A stretch of DNA of 53,873 nucleotides from an uncultured Clostridia bacterium (GTDB lineage: Bacteria; Bacillota; Clostridia; Christensenellales; UBA1750), in contig CANQPP010000013.1 in assembly GCA_947625765.1 (NCBI GenBank), forward strand, positions 1 through 53,873, given 5' to 3'. The first letter of the stretch is position 1. Each line of letters opens with the position of its first letter. Position numbers and translations under genes: made by a program. Below the pieces are notes generated by a model that was not told where the DNA came from, searched no databases, and worked only from the letters and a program-made list of their open reading frames with translations. Positions 1 through 7,930 of this stretch are shown piece after piece.

Positions 1-324
1 TGGGAGCTGCCCGGCGGACACAGGGAGGCGGGGGAGACGGTCGAGCAGGCCGCCCGCAGGGAGCTGTGGGAGGAGACGGGCGCGCGGGAATTTGACCTAA
101 AGCCCCTGTTCCTGTACGGCGTGGACCGGGACGGTGAGCGGAGCTTCGGCGCGGTGTTCGCCGCTGAGGTGCGCGCCTTTGACTCCCTGCCGGAGAAGTT
201 CGAGATGCGGGAGCGGGTGCTGGCCGGGGACGCGCCGGGAGAGTGGACTTACCCCGAGATCCAGCCGCTGGTGCTCGCCTGGGCCCGGGAGGCCCTCGCA
301 AAGGAGAAGGATATAAAACTTTAA
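1..324 (+). CDS. NUDIX hydrolase, C-terminal part (5' end outside window)
   Basis: The frame is open from base 1 to the TAA at 322-324 and gives 107 residues. It begins inside the NUDIX box: a GG pair, then E-A-G-E, then R-E-L-W-E-E-T-G, which fits Gx5Ex7REUxEExGU exactly. That helix binds the divalent metal for hydrolysis of nucleoside diphosphates linked to another moiety. The substrate cannot be told from the remaining part. The start codon and N-terminal strand lie upstream of the window. The cupin gene follows after 15 bp, so the two may be co-transcribed; the ribosome binding site of the cupin overlaps this stop codon. Confidence 0.9.
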   Translation, partial: WELPGGHREAGETVEQAARRELWEETGAREFDLKPLFLYGVDRDGERSFGAVFAAEVRAFDSLPEKFEMRERVLAGDAPGEWTYPEIQPLVLAWAREALAKEKDIKL

Positions 325-339
325 GGAGGAGATCATAAG

Positions 340-690
340 ATGCCCATCTACAACTTTTTGGACAAGCCGCGCAAGGCGGAGAGGATCCACGACGGGCAGG
401 GGCTCTGCCCGCATGCCAACATCGTGCCGCCGTCGGGGTTCGAGACGCCCATTCGCTTCCTCAACTACACCATACTGCCGCCGGGAGCCAGCATCGGCCC
501 CCACGGGCACGGGGACGACAACGAGCTGTACATCGTGCTGGACGGCAGCGGCCGCTTCGAGGTGAACGGGGAGTCCAGCCCGGTGAAGAAGGGCGACGTG
601 CTGCTGAACCCGCGCTTCGCCACCCACGCGCTGTACAACGAGGGCGACGTGGATATGCCCATCTTGGTGCTGGAGGCTTATAACAAATAG
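340..690 (+). CDS. Small single-domain cupin protein
   Basis: A 116-residue protein. Residues about 52-70 carry cupin motif 1 in the form G-P-H-G-H-GDDN-E followed by an L-D-G-S-G turn, giving the two His and Glu metal ligands. Motif 2 (G-D-V-L-L-N-P-xx-x-H) is at about residues 87-96 and supplies the third His. This is a stand-alone metal-binding beta barrel. Such proteins include isomerases, dioxygenases and ligand sensors, and the sequence does not say which. The start is supported by AAGGAGGA at 323-330, ten bases before the ATG. It follows the NUDIX gene closely, and a hairpin-rich repeat begins seven bases after its stop and probably ends the transcript. Confidence 0.88.
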   Translation: MPIYNFLDKPRKAERIHDGQGLCPHANIVPPSGFETPIRFLNYTILPPGASIGPHGHGDDNELYIVLDGSGRFEVNGESSPVKKGDVLLNPRFATHALYNEGDVDMPILVLEAYNK

Positions 691-696
691 AGAGAC

Positions 697-862
697 GCGC
701 AGGGCGGGCCGAAGGGCCCGCCCTGCGCGTTGGTTCCCGGCTGCGCCGGGCTGTGCCAAGGGGGCGGCGGAGCGCCGCCCCCTTGGCGAACCCCCGGACC
801 GTCGCCGGGGAGGGGATGAGACGGTTTGCGGGAAGAGAAGGTTTCCTTTTCGCCGCAGAAAA
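697..862 (+). repeat. Palindromic intergenic repeat, copy 1
   Basis: About 166 bases repeated at 926-1095. In order: a perfect 14-bp stem with a GAAG tetraloop (697-728), a 6-bp stem (CCCGGC/GCCGGG), a perfect 15-bp stem with a 3-base loop (755-787), then a shared tail containing CGGTTTGCGGGA and CGCCGCAGAAAA. The first hairpin sits right after the cupin stop and could act as a terminator, although no T-run follows it. No coding potential is evident. Confidence 0.85.
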
Positions 863-925
863 GTTTTAATGAAGAAAAGAAATATCGGGAGGCAGTTCTG
901 GTTTTTATAAGAATGCTTCCGAGAG

Positions 926-1095
926 GCGCAGGGCGGGCCGAAGGGCCCGCCCTGCGCGTTGGTTCCCGGCTGCGCCGGGCTGTGCCAAGGGGGGCGGCGA
1001 GGCGCCGCCCCCCTTGGCGAACCCCTCATATCGTCGTCGGGGGGATGAGGCGGTTTGCGGGAAAGGGAGAAGGTTTCCTCTTTCGCCGCAGAAAA
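926..1095 (+). repeat. Palindromic intergenic repeat, copy 2
   Basis: Second copy of the 697-862 element in the same orientation, separated by about 63 bases. The first hairpin is identical. The third hairpin (984-1018) has a 16-bp perfect stem instead of 15: one G was added on the left arm and one C on the right, so pairing is kept. Between this copy and 1260 I see no gene. Confidence 0.85.
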
Positions 1096-1263
1096 ATCTC
1101 GATAAAAAAGGAAAGAAAAAATCTATGATATTGCCGAATTTGATACATCCATACCATGTCAGCAAGAAAACGGCTTGGGTGAGCAAAAAAACGATCCCAA
1201 AAGGCGCAACTGGGGAGGGGAGGGGGTGGCCTGCGGGCGAGGGGCGGTGCTCTCTTTGCCATA

Positions 1264-1299
1264 AAAAGGGAAGCGGCTCCGAATTTGGAGCCGCTTCCG
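1264..1299 (-). terminator. Rho-independent terminator of the MBL-fold hydrolase gene
   Basis: An 11-bp perfect stem (GAAGCGGCTCC / GGAGCCGCTTC, six-base loop) is followed on the minus strand by CCTTTTTA. It lies about 25 bases past the stop codon at 1323. Confidence 0.85.
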
Positions 1300-1322
1300 C
1301 GAAGGGGTCGGTCGTAGGGGAG

Positions 1323-2282
1323 TCAGGGCTTCTCGAAGAGGTTGTCCGCGTTGAAGGACAGAAAGTTGCGGCCGCGCTGGACGGTCACCATGCGGCGGGC
1401 GCCCATCTGCGCCATGCCGGGATGGTCCTTGTTGACGGGCATGGCCACGTTCGCGGGGCCCTTCGCGCCGCGGGTCAAGGGCATGGCGGAGCCCCAGGGG
1501 CTGGGCTCGGTGACGGTGTAGTAATGGCCTTCCAGTATGTCCTTCATCATGGCCAGCAGGGTGGGCACACATTCCTCGTCCAGGGGATCGCCCAGGGGAC
1601 GGAAGTCGTGGTGGCCGTTGTAGATGTCGTCGTAGCGGTCGCGCATGCCGTGGATGCGGGTCAGGGCCTTGTAGCAGGTCTCCAGGGGGCAGGCGCCCGC
1701 GCCCAGGTTGAAGTTCACGGCGTCGCCCGCGAACAGCGTGCGGGTCTGCTCGTCCAGGAACACCATCTCGCCCGCGGAATGGCCGGGGCACTCGTAGGCG
1801 GTGACGATGCGCCCGCCGCCCAGGTCGAAGGTCTGACCGTCGTACAGGTCGTGGATCACGGGCATGGGCTCGTCCTCGCCGGGCTCGCGGATGTCGGTGT
1901 CGATGTCGTAGGGGTAGAGGTTGAACATGGTGTACGGCGCGCCGATGCAGCCCTTCTGCCTCTGGGCGATGCGGCTGACGTCGAAGCGGCGGCGCTCGGT
2001 GCTCTGCGGGATGGCCGGGCCCTGGTCCTTGGGATGGATCCACAGCTCGCCGAACTGGCGGCCGTTGCCGGTGTGGTCGATGTGGCCGTGGGTGATGACG
2101 GTGATGAGCGGCTTGTCCGTGATCTGCTCGATCGCCCCGCGCAGATCGCCGATGCCCATGCCGCAGTCGATGACCATGGCCTTTTCCGCACCCACCAGCA
2201 GGAAGATGCTCGCCACGTCGAACTCGTCGATCTCCCAGGTGTCCTTCTTGAATTGGACCATCGGATAACGCTTGGTCAACAT
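1323..2282 (-). CDS. MBL-fold metallo-hydrolase
   Basis: A 319-residue metallo-beta-lactamase-fold protein. The signature T-H-G-H-I-D-H-T-G (HxHxDH) is near residues 64-72. A second metal-ligand region, Y-E-C-P-G-H-S-A-G-E, is near residue 164, and F-A-G-D-A-V near residue 185 supplies the bridging Asp. These features define a di-metal hydrolase related to glyoxalase II and flavodiiron-like domains; the substrate is unknown. There is no signal peptide, so it is cytoplasmic. The ATG has a good AAGGAGG seven to nine bases upstream. It is a single-gene unit with its own promoter (2343-2371) and terminator (1264-1299). Confidence 0.92.
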   Translation of the reverse strand: MLTKRYPMVQFKKDTWEIDEFDVASIFLLVGAEKAMVIDCGMGIGDLRGAIEQITDKPLITVITHGHIDHTGNGRQFGELWIHPKDQGPAIPQSTERRRFDVSRIAQRQKGCIGAPYTMFNLYPYDIDTDIREPGEDEPMPVIHDLYDGQTFDLGGGRIVTAYECPGHSAGEMVFLDEQTRTLFAGDAVNFNLGAGACPLETCYKALTRIHGMRDRYDDIYNGHHDFRPLGDPLDEECVPTLLAMMKDILEGHYYTVTEPSPWGSAMPLTRGAKGPANVAMPVNKDHPGMAQMGARRMVTVQRGRNFLSFNADNLFEKP

Positions 2283-2342
2283 AAAAGGTATGCCTCCTTG
2301 TACTCTCTTTGGGGCGGCGGAGCGCCCCTGCTGTTGTAGATA

Positions 2343-2371
2343 AGTATACCATCATATCATTGCGCATGCAA
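2343..2371 (-). promoter_or_regulatory. Promoter of the MBL-fold hydrolase
   Basis: Read on the minus strand: TTGCAT (2366-2371), a 17-base spacer, then TATACT (2343-2348) preceded by TG (extended -10). It is placed 61 bases before the start codon. Confidence 0.75.
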
Positions 2372-2412
2372 GTAAAAACTTCCGTCTTTTTGGTCCTGCG
2401 TGCGCAAAACAT

Positions 2413-2453
2413 AAAGAAAAACCCACCTCCGTTTAAAAAAGCGGAGGCAGGGC
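2413..2453 (-). terminator. Terminator after the Mrp / C_GCAxxG_C_C operon
   Basis: On the minus strand a stem built on CCTCCG/CGGAGG, extended by CCC/GGG across a one-base bulge, is followed by TTTTTCTTT. It lies about 35 bases past the stop of the gene at 2487. Confidence 0.75.
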
Positions 2454-2486
2454 GTTGGCAGGTCATGCCGGTTTGAGCGGCGTTTT

Positions 2487-2930
2487 TCAGGGCAGGGAGA
2501 TGTATTTTTCCGCCAGGGCCGCGGCGGTGCGCACTGCGCGCAGGCAGGGGCGCGAGGCGTAGAAGGCGGCGTCGCGCTTGTCGGCCACGGGGTTGCCGTC
2601 GGCCTCGCGGCCCAGCAGCTCCCGGCAGATGAGGGAGCCCATCTCGGCGCGGAAGTCGCCGCAGAGCAGCTGGATGCGGCCGTACAGCCTCGCCTTCTCG
2701 GCCGGGTCCTTGGGGTCGCAGTAGCCCTTCACCGCGTCCAGCGCCAGGACCGCGCCGGACAGGGCCCCGCAGGTCTCGCGCATGCGCCCGAGGCCCCCGC
2801 CGAAGCCGGAGCTCAAGTTCGCCAGCGCTTCCCTGGAAAGGCCGATCTCCTCCCGGAAGGCCAGGGCCACGGCCTGGGCGCAGTTGTAGCCCTCTAAAAA
2901 ATATTGCGCGGCGCGTTCCGCCTTGTCCAT
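2487..2930 (-). CDS. C_GCAxxG_C_C family protein (putative redox protein)
   Basis: A 147-residue protein with the arrangement of the C_GCAxxG_C_C family: N-terminal G-Y-N-C-A-Q-A-V (about 14-21), a glycine-rich S-S-G-F-G-G-G stretch, the core T-C-G-A-L-S-G-A-V (about 53-61), and further Cys residues at about 71, 89, 102 and 127. Members are thought to bind a redox-active metal or cofactor; the reaction is not known. The gene follows the Mrp gene after 39 bp in the same direction, which suggests that the Fe-S carrier may serve this cysteine-rich protein. That link is an inference from position only. Confidence 0.85.
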   Translation of the reverse strand: MDKAERAAQYFLEGYNCAQAVALAFREEIGLSREALANLSSGFGGGLGRMRETCGALSGAVLALDAVKGYCDPKDPAEKARLYGRIQLLCGDFRAEMGSLICRELLGREADGNPVADKRDAAFYASRPCLRAVRTAAALAEKYISLP

Positions 2931-2969
2931 GGCAAAGCTCCTCCCGGCCCGAAAGCGGGCCTTGTTTGT

Positions 2970-3785
2970 TTACAGATTCTCGATGCAGTCGGCGGCGTAG
3001 TCCACCCAGTCGCCCTCGTACAGCTCCAGCGTGCCCGCGTCGCAGGCGGCGGCCAGCTTGGGATGGATGGGCAGGCGGCCCAGAACGGGCAGGCCGTAGC
3101 GCTCGGCGACCTCCTCCAGGCGGCTCTCGCCGAAGACCTGGATGTGCTTGCCGCAGTCGGGGCAGAGGGCGTAGGAGAAGTTCTCCACGAAGCCCAAAAC
3201 GGGCACGTTCATCAGCTGCGCGAGCTTCACGGCCTTCTCCACGATCATGGAGACCAGCTCCTGGGGAGAGGTGACGATCACGATGCCGTCCAGCGGGATG
3301 GTCTGGAACACGGTCAGGGCCACGTCGCCCGTTCCCGGAGGCATGTCGATGAAGAGCACGTCCTCGCCGGCCCAGATCACGTCCGTCCAGAACTGCTTGA
3401 CCGTGCCGCCGATGATGGGGCCGCGCCAGGCGACGGGGTCGGTGTCGTTTTCCAGGATCAGGTTGAGGCTCATCACGTCGATGCCCGTGCGGGTCTTGAC
3501 GGGGTAGATGCCCGTCTCGTCCGCGCCGGCCTTCTGCTTGAGGCCGAACATGCGCGGCACGGAGGGGCCGGTGATGTCCGCGTCCAGTATGCCGGTCTGC
3601 AGGCCCCGGCGCTGCAGGGCCACGGCCAGCAGGCCCGTGACCAGGGACTTGCCCACGCCGCCCTTGCCGCTCACCACGCCGATCACCTTCTTGATCTGGC
3701 TCTGGGAATGGGGCGCTTCGTGCAGATCCCTGGAGGCGCAGTTCTGCGAGCAGGTGCTGCAATCATGGGTGCAATTTTCGCTCAT
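2970..3785 (-). CDS. apbC: Mrp/NBP35 family ATP-binding iron-sulfur cluster carrier
   Basis: A 271-residue P-loop protein. The deviant Walker A G-K-G-G-V-G-K-S is at 40-47, a switch-like D-A-D-I-T-G-P-S follows at about 67-74, and D-M-P-P-G-T-G-D is at about 142-149. The CxxC that bridges a [4Fe-4S] cluster between subunits is visible as C-P-D-C near residue 207. The N-terminus has extra cysteines at 5, 9, 12 and 16, as in Nbp35-like forms that hold a second cluster. Its role is transfer of Fe-S clusters to apo-proteins in the cytoplasm. The ATG has AAGGAG upstream. It is the first gene of a two-gene operon with the C_GCAxxG_C_C protein. Confidence 0.94.
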   Translation of the reverse strand: MSENCTHDCSTCSQNCASRDLHEAPHSQSQIKKVIGVVSGKGGVGKSLVTGLLAVALQRRGLQTGILDADITGPSVPRMFGLKQKAGADETGIYPVKTRTGIDVMSLNLILENDTDPVAWRGPIIGGTVKQFWTDVIWAGEDVLFIDMPPGTGDVALTVFQTIPLDGIVIVTSPQELVSMIVEKAVKLAQLMNVPVLGFVENFSYALCPDCGKHIQVFGESRLEEVAERYGLPVLGRLPIHPKLAAACDAGTLELYEGDWVDYAADCIENL

Positions 3786-3975
3786 GGTCTTTACTTTCCA
3801 TCTCCTTAAAAAGAACGCTGTCTTGCTGTGGTTTGAAGGGCCTGCCGCATGGGGACGGGCCCTTCCTTCCCATTATGCCCACGTGCAGCGCTTCTGTCAA
3901 GGCGGGAAGGAAATTTTGCGGCCTCCTTGCGGCGGGAACGGTCGCTTCTGCAGGGAAGTGCAAGGGAGGCCTTTG

Positions 3976-4004
3976 TTGCGCGGCAAGGAAAAATGTGCCA
4001 TAAT
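3976..4004 (+). promoter_or_regulatory. Promoter of the RluA-family gene
   Basis: TTGCGC (3976-3981), 17-base spacer, CATAAT (3999-4004). GGGGAGAG follows just before the ATG at 4025. The leader would be only about 13 bases long. Confidence 0.6.
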
Positions 4005-4024
4005 GGCAGGAAGGGGGGAGAGAC

Positions 4025-4990
4025 ATGGCGGATCGCTTCGTGTGCCGCGTGGGGGCGGAGCAGGCCGGGATGGAGCTTAAATACGTCCTGCGGCAGGCGG
4101 GGCTCTCCGGCAGCCGATTGAAGGCGGCCAAGAGGATCGAGGGCGGCATACTGCGCAACGGGGAGGCGGCGCTGGCCAACGAGCGCGTATCCGAGGGCGA
4201 TCTGCTGGAGGTCTCCCTTATGGAGGAAAAGGAGAGCGGCGTCGTGCCCGTGGAGGGCGAGGTGAATGTGCTCTATGAGGACACAGCGTTGCTGGTGATC
4301 GACAAGCCGCCGCTGCTGGCCGTGCACCCCGGGCCCGGGCACCGGACGGATTCCCTGGCCAACCTGGTGGAGGGGCTGTATGTGAAAAGGGGAGAAAAGC
4401 GGCTCTTCCGGCCGGTGAACCGGCTGGACCGGCACACCTCCGGGCTGATGGCCGTGGCCAAGGACGCCCACTGCCACGGCGCTTTGGTCCGGCAGATGCA
4501 GGACAAGCGCTTCCAGAGGCTGTACCTGGCCGTGCTTGAGGGAAAGATGGAGCCGGAGACGGGGGAGATCGACCTGCCCATCGGCCGGAAGGCGGGCAGC
4601 GCCATCGCCCGCTGCGTGCGGGAGGACGGCGAAAAGGCCGTGAGCCGCTACGCGGTGCTGATGCAGGGGGAAAACGCCTGCCTGGCCGCGTTCCGCCTGG
4701 AGACGGGGCGCACCCACCAGATCCGCGTGCACGCCGCCGCGCTGGGGCACCCGCTGGTGGGCGACTTTCTGTACGGGACGGAGCGGCCGCCCCGCTGCCT
4801 GCTGCACGCCTGCGCGCTCAGCTGCATATCGCCGGATACGGGAAGGGAAGTGCGGGTGTTCGCCCCGCCGCCGGAGGACATGCGCGCCGCGATGGAGGAA
4901 ATGGGATTGGAGGCGCCGGGGAGCGCGGAGGAGCTGCTCGGCCGACTGGGCGAGGCGGGCAGGCGCGCCTTGTGGCCGGAGGGGTTTTAG
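4025..4990 (+). CDS. RluA-family RNA pseudouridine synthase
   Basis: A 321-residue enzyme that isomerises uridine to pseudouridine in structured RNA. The N-terminal 60-70 residues resemble a degenerate S4 RNA-binding domain. The catalytic motif is N-R-L-D-R-H-T-S-G (about 136-144), with Asp139 as the nucleophile, followed by R-L-E-T-G-R-T-H-Q-I-R-V-H (about 223-235), both diagnostic of the RluA family. The usual H-R-L-D begins here with Asn instead of His. A second family member is present at 11988-12896; this one is a single-gene unit, so its target (23S rRNA or tRNA) cannot be assigned. The last 60 residues extend beyond the core and are not recognised. Confidence 0.92.
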   Translation: MADRFVCRVGAEQAGMELKYVLRQAGLSGSRLKAAKRIEGGILRNGEAALANERVSEGDLLEVSLMEEKESGVVPVEGEVNVLYEDTALLVIDKPPLLAVHPGPGHRTDSLANLVEGLYVKRGEKRLFRPVNRLDRHTSGLMAVAKDAHCHGALVRQMQDKRFQRLYLAVLEGKMEPETGEIDLPIGRKAGSAIARCVREDGEKAVSRYAVLMQGENACLAAFRLETGRTHQIRVHAAALGHPLVGDFLYGTERPPRCLLHACALSCISPDTGREVRVFAPPPEDMRAAMEEMGLEAPGSAEELLGRLGEAGRRALWPEGF

Positions 4991-5227
4991 AGAAGCGCGT
5001 AAGTTGCCATTTTCCAAAAAAGAGGACGGTTTGACGCTGGAAGGTCAATGAGGGACGCAGCGCGGGCTGTTGGCATTTTCTAAAATGGGTGCGCGCTGCG
5101 GTCGGCGGGCGGCGAGGGACGCGCTTTCTATGGTCGAAGGGCTTTAAAGCGGGTGCGCATCCCCCCGAAACACGCAGGGAATCATTTGGAAAAAAGATTT
5201 TAGCTTCCTTGCTATGCACATCTATGG
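4991..5227. other. Non-coding spacer with a repeated motif and a long imperfect hairpin
   Basis: No gene is seen. GTTGCCATTTTCCAAAA (5003-5019) recurs with two changes at 5069-5085, 66 bases later. The second copy sits inside an imperfect hairpin bounded by CAGCGCG (5058-5064) and CGCGCTG (5092-5098) with CATTTTCTAAAATG near its tip. Confidence 0.5.
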
Positions 5228-5233
5228 TATACT
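5226..5233 (+). promoter_or_regulatory. Extended -10 promoter element of the anti-sigma/sigma operon
   Basis: TATACT at 5228-5233 is preceded by TGG... (TG at 5225-5226), an extended -10. The expected -35 position (5205-5210) reads TTCCTT, a poor match, so either the extended -10 or another sigma factor must compensate. Confidence 0.5.
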
Positions 5234-5289
5234 AAAGGGGAAATAAGCGACAAGACCGCGAAAAAGGGCAAAGGAGAAGTGACGGGAAG

Positions 5290-5682
5290 TTGAAACAGGG
5301 CGAAGGGAGCATCACGCTGCAGGTACCGGCCGAGGAGAAGGCGCTGCTGGTGGTCCGCATGACCACGGCGGGCGTGCTGGCGGGCCGAGGTCTGGATGTG
5401 GAGACCATGGAGGACCTAAAGACCGCCGTGTATGAGGCCTGCTACGCCCTTTTGCACCAGAGGAAGCACCCCGAGAGGCTGGAGATCGCCTTCTGCGGGG
5501 AGGGCGTTTTCCGCGCGCAGGTCCGCTGCGTGGGGGAAAGACGCGAGACGGGCGAGCGCGAGATCGACGAAAAGCTCTGCCGCGCCGTGCTGGAGACGGT
5601 GGTCCCCGGCGTGGAGCTGTGCCCCGGCGACGAGGGCGTGGACGCCATCCGGCTGTGGCAGGACGAGGGGCTCGAGGGCTGA
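5290..5682 (+). CDS. RsbW/SpoIIAB-like anti-sigma factor (divergent HATPase)
   Basis: A 130-residue protein whose D-L-K-T-A-V-Y-E-A-C-Y-A-L-L-H-Q segment (42-57) matches the N-box helix of RsbW/SpoIIAB serine kinases (typically L-K-T-A-V-S-E-A-C-T-N-A). The conserved Asn that binds Mg-ATP is absent. C-terminal G-D-E-G-V-D-A-I-R-L resembles the G-box region. It probably binds the sigma factor encoded immediately downstream (stop at 5682, sigma ATG at 5690) but may not bind ATP or phosphorylate an antagonist. The TTG start is preceded by AAGGAGAAG; the near GTG at 5279 runs into a stop. No RsbV-like antagonist is encoded next to it. Confidence 0.72.
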   Translation: MKQGEGSITLQVPAEEKALLVVRMTTAGVLAGRGLDVETMEDLKTAVYEACYALLHQRKHPERLEIAFCGEGVFRAQVRCVGERRETGEREIDEKLCRAVLETVVPGVELCPGDEGVDAIRLWQDEGLEG

Positions 5683-5689
5683 AGAAGTT

Positions 5690-6415
5690 ATGACGGAACA
5701 GAAGCTCGAGTCTCTGCTGGAGGAATACTGCCGGACGCGGGACATTGCGCTGCGCAACCAGCTGGTGCAGGAGTTTTTGTACTTGGCGGAGATCGTGGCC
5801 CGCAAGTACGCGGGCAAGGGCGTGGAGTACGACGATCTGTACCAGATCGCCTCCATGGCGCTGATCGGCGCTTTGGAGAGGTACGACTGCGCCAAGGGCA
5901 TCAAGTTCACCAGCTTTGCGGCCCCCACGCTCATGGGTGTTGTGAAGAACTACTTCCGCGACCGCTCCCGCGTGCTGCGCCTGCCCCGGCGCGTGGGCGA
6001 GAACCTGCGCCGCCTGGCCATCGCCCGCGAGGCGTTCTTGCAGGAGGAGCACCGCCAACCCACCGTGGAGGAGTTGTCCCGGCGGATGCACGTGCCCGAG
6101 GCGGAGGTGCTGGAGGCGCTGGAGGCGGCCTCCGCCTCGCAGGTGAGCTCTTTGGAGGAGCGGCTCCGGCCCGGCGAGGACGGGGAGCTGTACGAGCGCC
6201 TGGGCCGCGAGGAGGACGCCTACGACCGCATCGCCCTGCGGGACATGCTGGAGCGGGTGTTAAAGGATATGAGCCCCACGGAGCGGGACATACTGCGCAG
6301 GCGCTTTGAAGAAGGGCTGAGCCAGCGGCAGATCGCGATGCAGCTGGGCGTATCGCAGATGTACATCTCCCGCCTGGAGAGAAAGCTGATCGAGAGGTTC
6401 CGCATGGCGCTGTAA
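5690..6415 (+). CDS. RNA polymerase sigma factor, SigB/SigF/SigG type
   Basis: A 241-residue sigma-70 family protein. Region 2 (about 40-95) has Y-D-D-L-Y-Q-I-A and F-T-S-F-A-A-P-T-L-M-G, region 3 lies at about 115-160, and region 4 (about 185-240) contains a helix-turn-helix, L-S-Q-R-Q-I-A-M-Q-L-G-V-S-Q-M-Y-I-S-R. Lack of region 1.1 and the size match the SigB/SigF subgroup used for general stress or forespore transcription. The open frame extends upstream, but the ATG at 5690 follows the anti-sigma stop by seven bases and gives the family's normal length. Translational coupling to the anti-sigma gene is likely. Confidence 0.93.
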   Translation: MTEQKLESLLEEYCRTRDIALRNQLVQEFLYLAEIVARKYAGKGVEYDDLYQIASMALIGALERYDCAKGIKFTSFAAPTLMGVVKNYFRDRSRVLRLPRRVGENLRRLAIAREAFLQEEHRQPTVEELSRRMHVPEAEVLEALEAASASQVSSLEERLRPGEDGELYERLGREEDAYDRIALRDMLERVLKDMSPTERDILRRRFEEGLSQRQIAMQLGVSQMYISRLERKLIERFRMAL

Positions 6416-6491
6416 AAGCGGCGGGACTTGATGGGACAGACAGGGAATCAAGGACGACAGGGATCGAATCTCAAGCAAAGGGAAGCCGAAG

Positions 6492-7883
6492 ATGCAGTAT
6501 TACCGGAAAACCAGCGTGCGCGAGCAGGCCCGCGAGCGGGAGAGGCAGAGACAGCCCCAGCCCCCGGCGCGGGGAAGCCGCGGCGCCTCGGGCGGCGGCA
6601 GGGGCGGCTCCGGCGGGCCCCGCGATCCGCGCGACCCGCGTATGCCCCAGAGGCGGCCCGCGGGCGGGAGCGCGCCCAGACGGCCCCGGCGCAGGATCCG
6701 CGTAAAGAAGCGGTTCTTTGTGTTCCTTGCGGCCTTTCTGGCCCTGCTGGTGCTCTTGGGCGTGGGCATCTCGGCCCTGGCCCGCAAGCTGTTCGCGGGT
6801 TACACGCTGGCCGGGTACGGCATGATCGAGTCCACCAACAAGGCCCAGGCGCTGCTCTTGCGCGACGAGATGGTGGTGCGCGCCGAGGGCTACGGAACGG
6901 TGGAGTACGAGGCGGCGGATTTCCAGAACGTGCTGGCCGGCGACCCCATCCTGAGCTTCTATTCCTCCGGCTACACCAAGGACATACAGAACGAGCTGTC
7001 CCAGGTGAACAGCCGCATCGAGCAGCAGCAGAACACGCTGTATGACACGCTCTCCGGCATCGTGGACCCCCAGCTGGAGGAGTATGAAACGCAGATCGAG
7101 CAGAAGACACAGGAGATCCGCGACGCAAGCCAGGCGGACGGCAGCGCGATGACCAAGCTCTACCGGGAGCTGGAGGAGCTGATGGACGCCAGGCAGGAAT
7201 ACCTCGAGCAGACGGCCTCCGCCCAGGCGGATACGGTGCTCACCCAGCTCTACGCCACACGCGACCAGCTGCTCAGCCGCATACAGGGCTGGCGCAGCGC
7301 CTACACGGCGCCCATGGACGGCCGGGTCAGCTACACGTTCGACGGGTTCGAGCCGTACCTGACCATGGAGGTATTGGACCTGCTCAACGCCCAGACGCTG
7401 CGCGACCTGCTGCGCAACGAGGACCCCGAACAGCCCGCCGAGCTGCGCAGCCAGCAGAACCTGTACCGCATTGTAAACCCCACCCACTGGTACGCGGCCA
7501 TCCGCACCAGCGACACCGACTGGACCGTGGGCGTGGGCGAGAGCTGCGCCCTGTACTTCGAGGGCTATGAGGACCTGAGCTTCCAGGCCACGGTGGACTC
7601 CATCTCCGGCAGCCAGTCGGAGCTGATGGTGATCCTGGAGATGAACGAGGACATCGGCCCGCTGATCAACGCCCGCAAGCTCACCGCCGTCATCGGCGGC
7701 CGCGTGGAGGGCATCCGCGTGCCGCTCAAGAGCGTCAAGCAGAACGGGGATAAGCAGGGCGTGTACCTCTACGACAGCGGGGAGTTCGTGCCCGTGCGCG
7801 TGATCGGCCACGACAGCCGCTACGCCTTGGTCATGCCCGAGGAAGAGGGCAGGCTGCAGAAGGACACGCGCATCCGCAAGTGA
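6492..7883 (+). CDS. HlyD-like membrane-anchored protein of the division cluster
   Basis: A 463-residue protein. Residues 1-72 are basic and rich in Arg, Pro and Gly (disordered, cytoplasmic), then a single transmembrane segment at about 75-98. A periplasmic-adaptor-like barrel follows, with a coiled-coil at about 155-245 and a return to the lipoyl/barrel fold near T-A-P-M-D-G-R-V (about 271-278), the pattern of HlyD-type adaptor subunits. In Clostridia such a protein commonly precedes yggS and sepF, so it may act at the division site rather than in export; that role is unproven. No ABC or RND partner is nearby. Confidence 0.75.
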   Translation: MQYYRKTSVREQARERERQRQPQPPARGSRGASGGGRGGSGGPRDPRDPRMPQRRPAGGSAPRRPRRRIRVKKRFFVFLAAFLALLVLLGVGISALARKLFAGYTLAGYGMIESTNKAQALLLRDEMVVRAEGYGTVEYEAADFQNVLAGDPILSFYSSGYTKDIQNELSQVNSRIEQQQNTLYDTLSGIVDPQLEEYETQIEQKTQEIRDASQADGSAMTKLYRELEELMDARQEYLEQTASAQADTVLTQLYATRDQLLSRIQGWRSAYTAPMDGRVSYTFDGFEPYLTMEVLDLLNAQTLRDLLRNEDPEQPAELRSQQNLYRIVNPTHWYAAIRTSDTDWTVGVGESCALYFEGYEDLSFQATVDSISGSQSELMVILEMNEDIGPLINARKLTAVIGGRVEGIRVPLKSVKQNGDKQGVYLYDSGEFVPVRVIGHDSRYALVMPEEEGRLQKDTRIRK

Positions 7884-7930
7884 AGACGACCACAAGAAGC
7901 AGATAGACGAAAAGAGGACTGAAAAGCCAA

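Noticed and set aside
1159-3762. Open frame of 867 codons on the minus strand across the MBL, C_GCAxxG_C_C and Mrp genes
   Set aside because: It is Arg/Pro/Gly-rich with no family likeness and runs out of frame with three well-recognised genes and through two terminators and a promoter.
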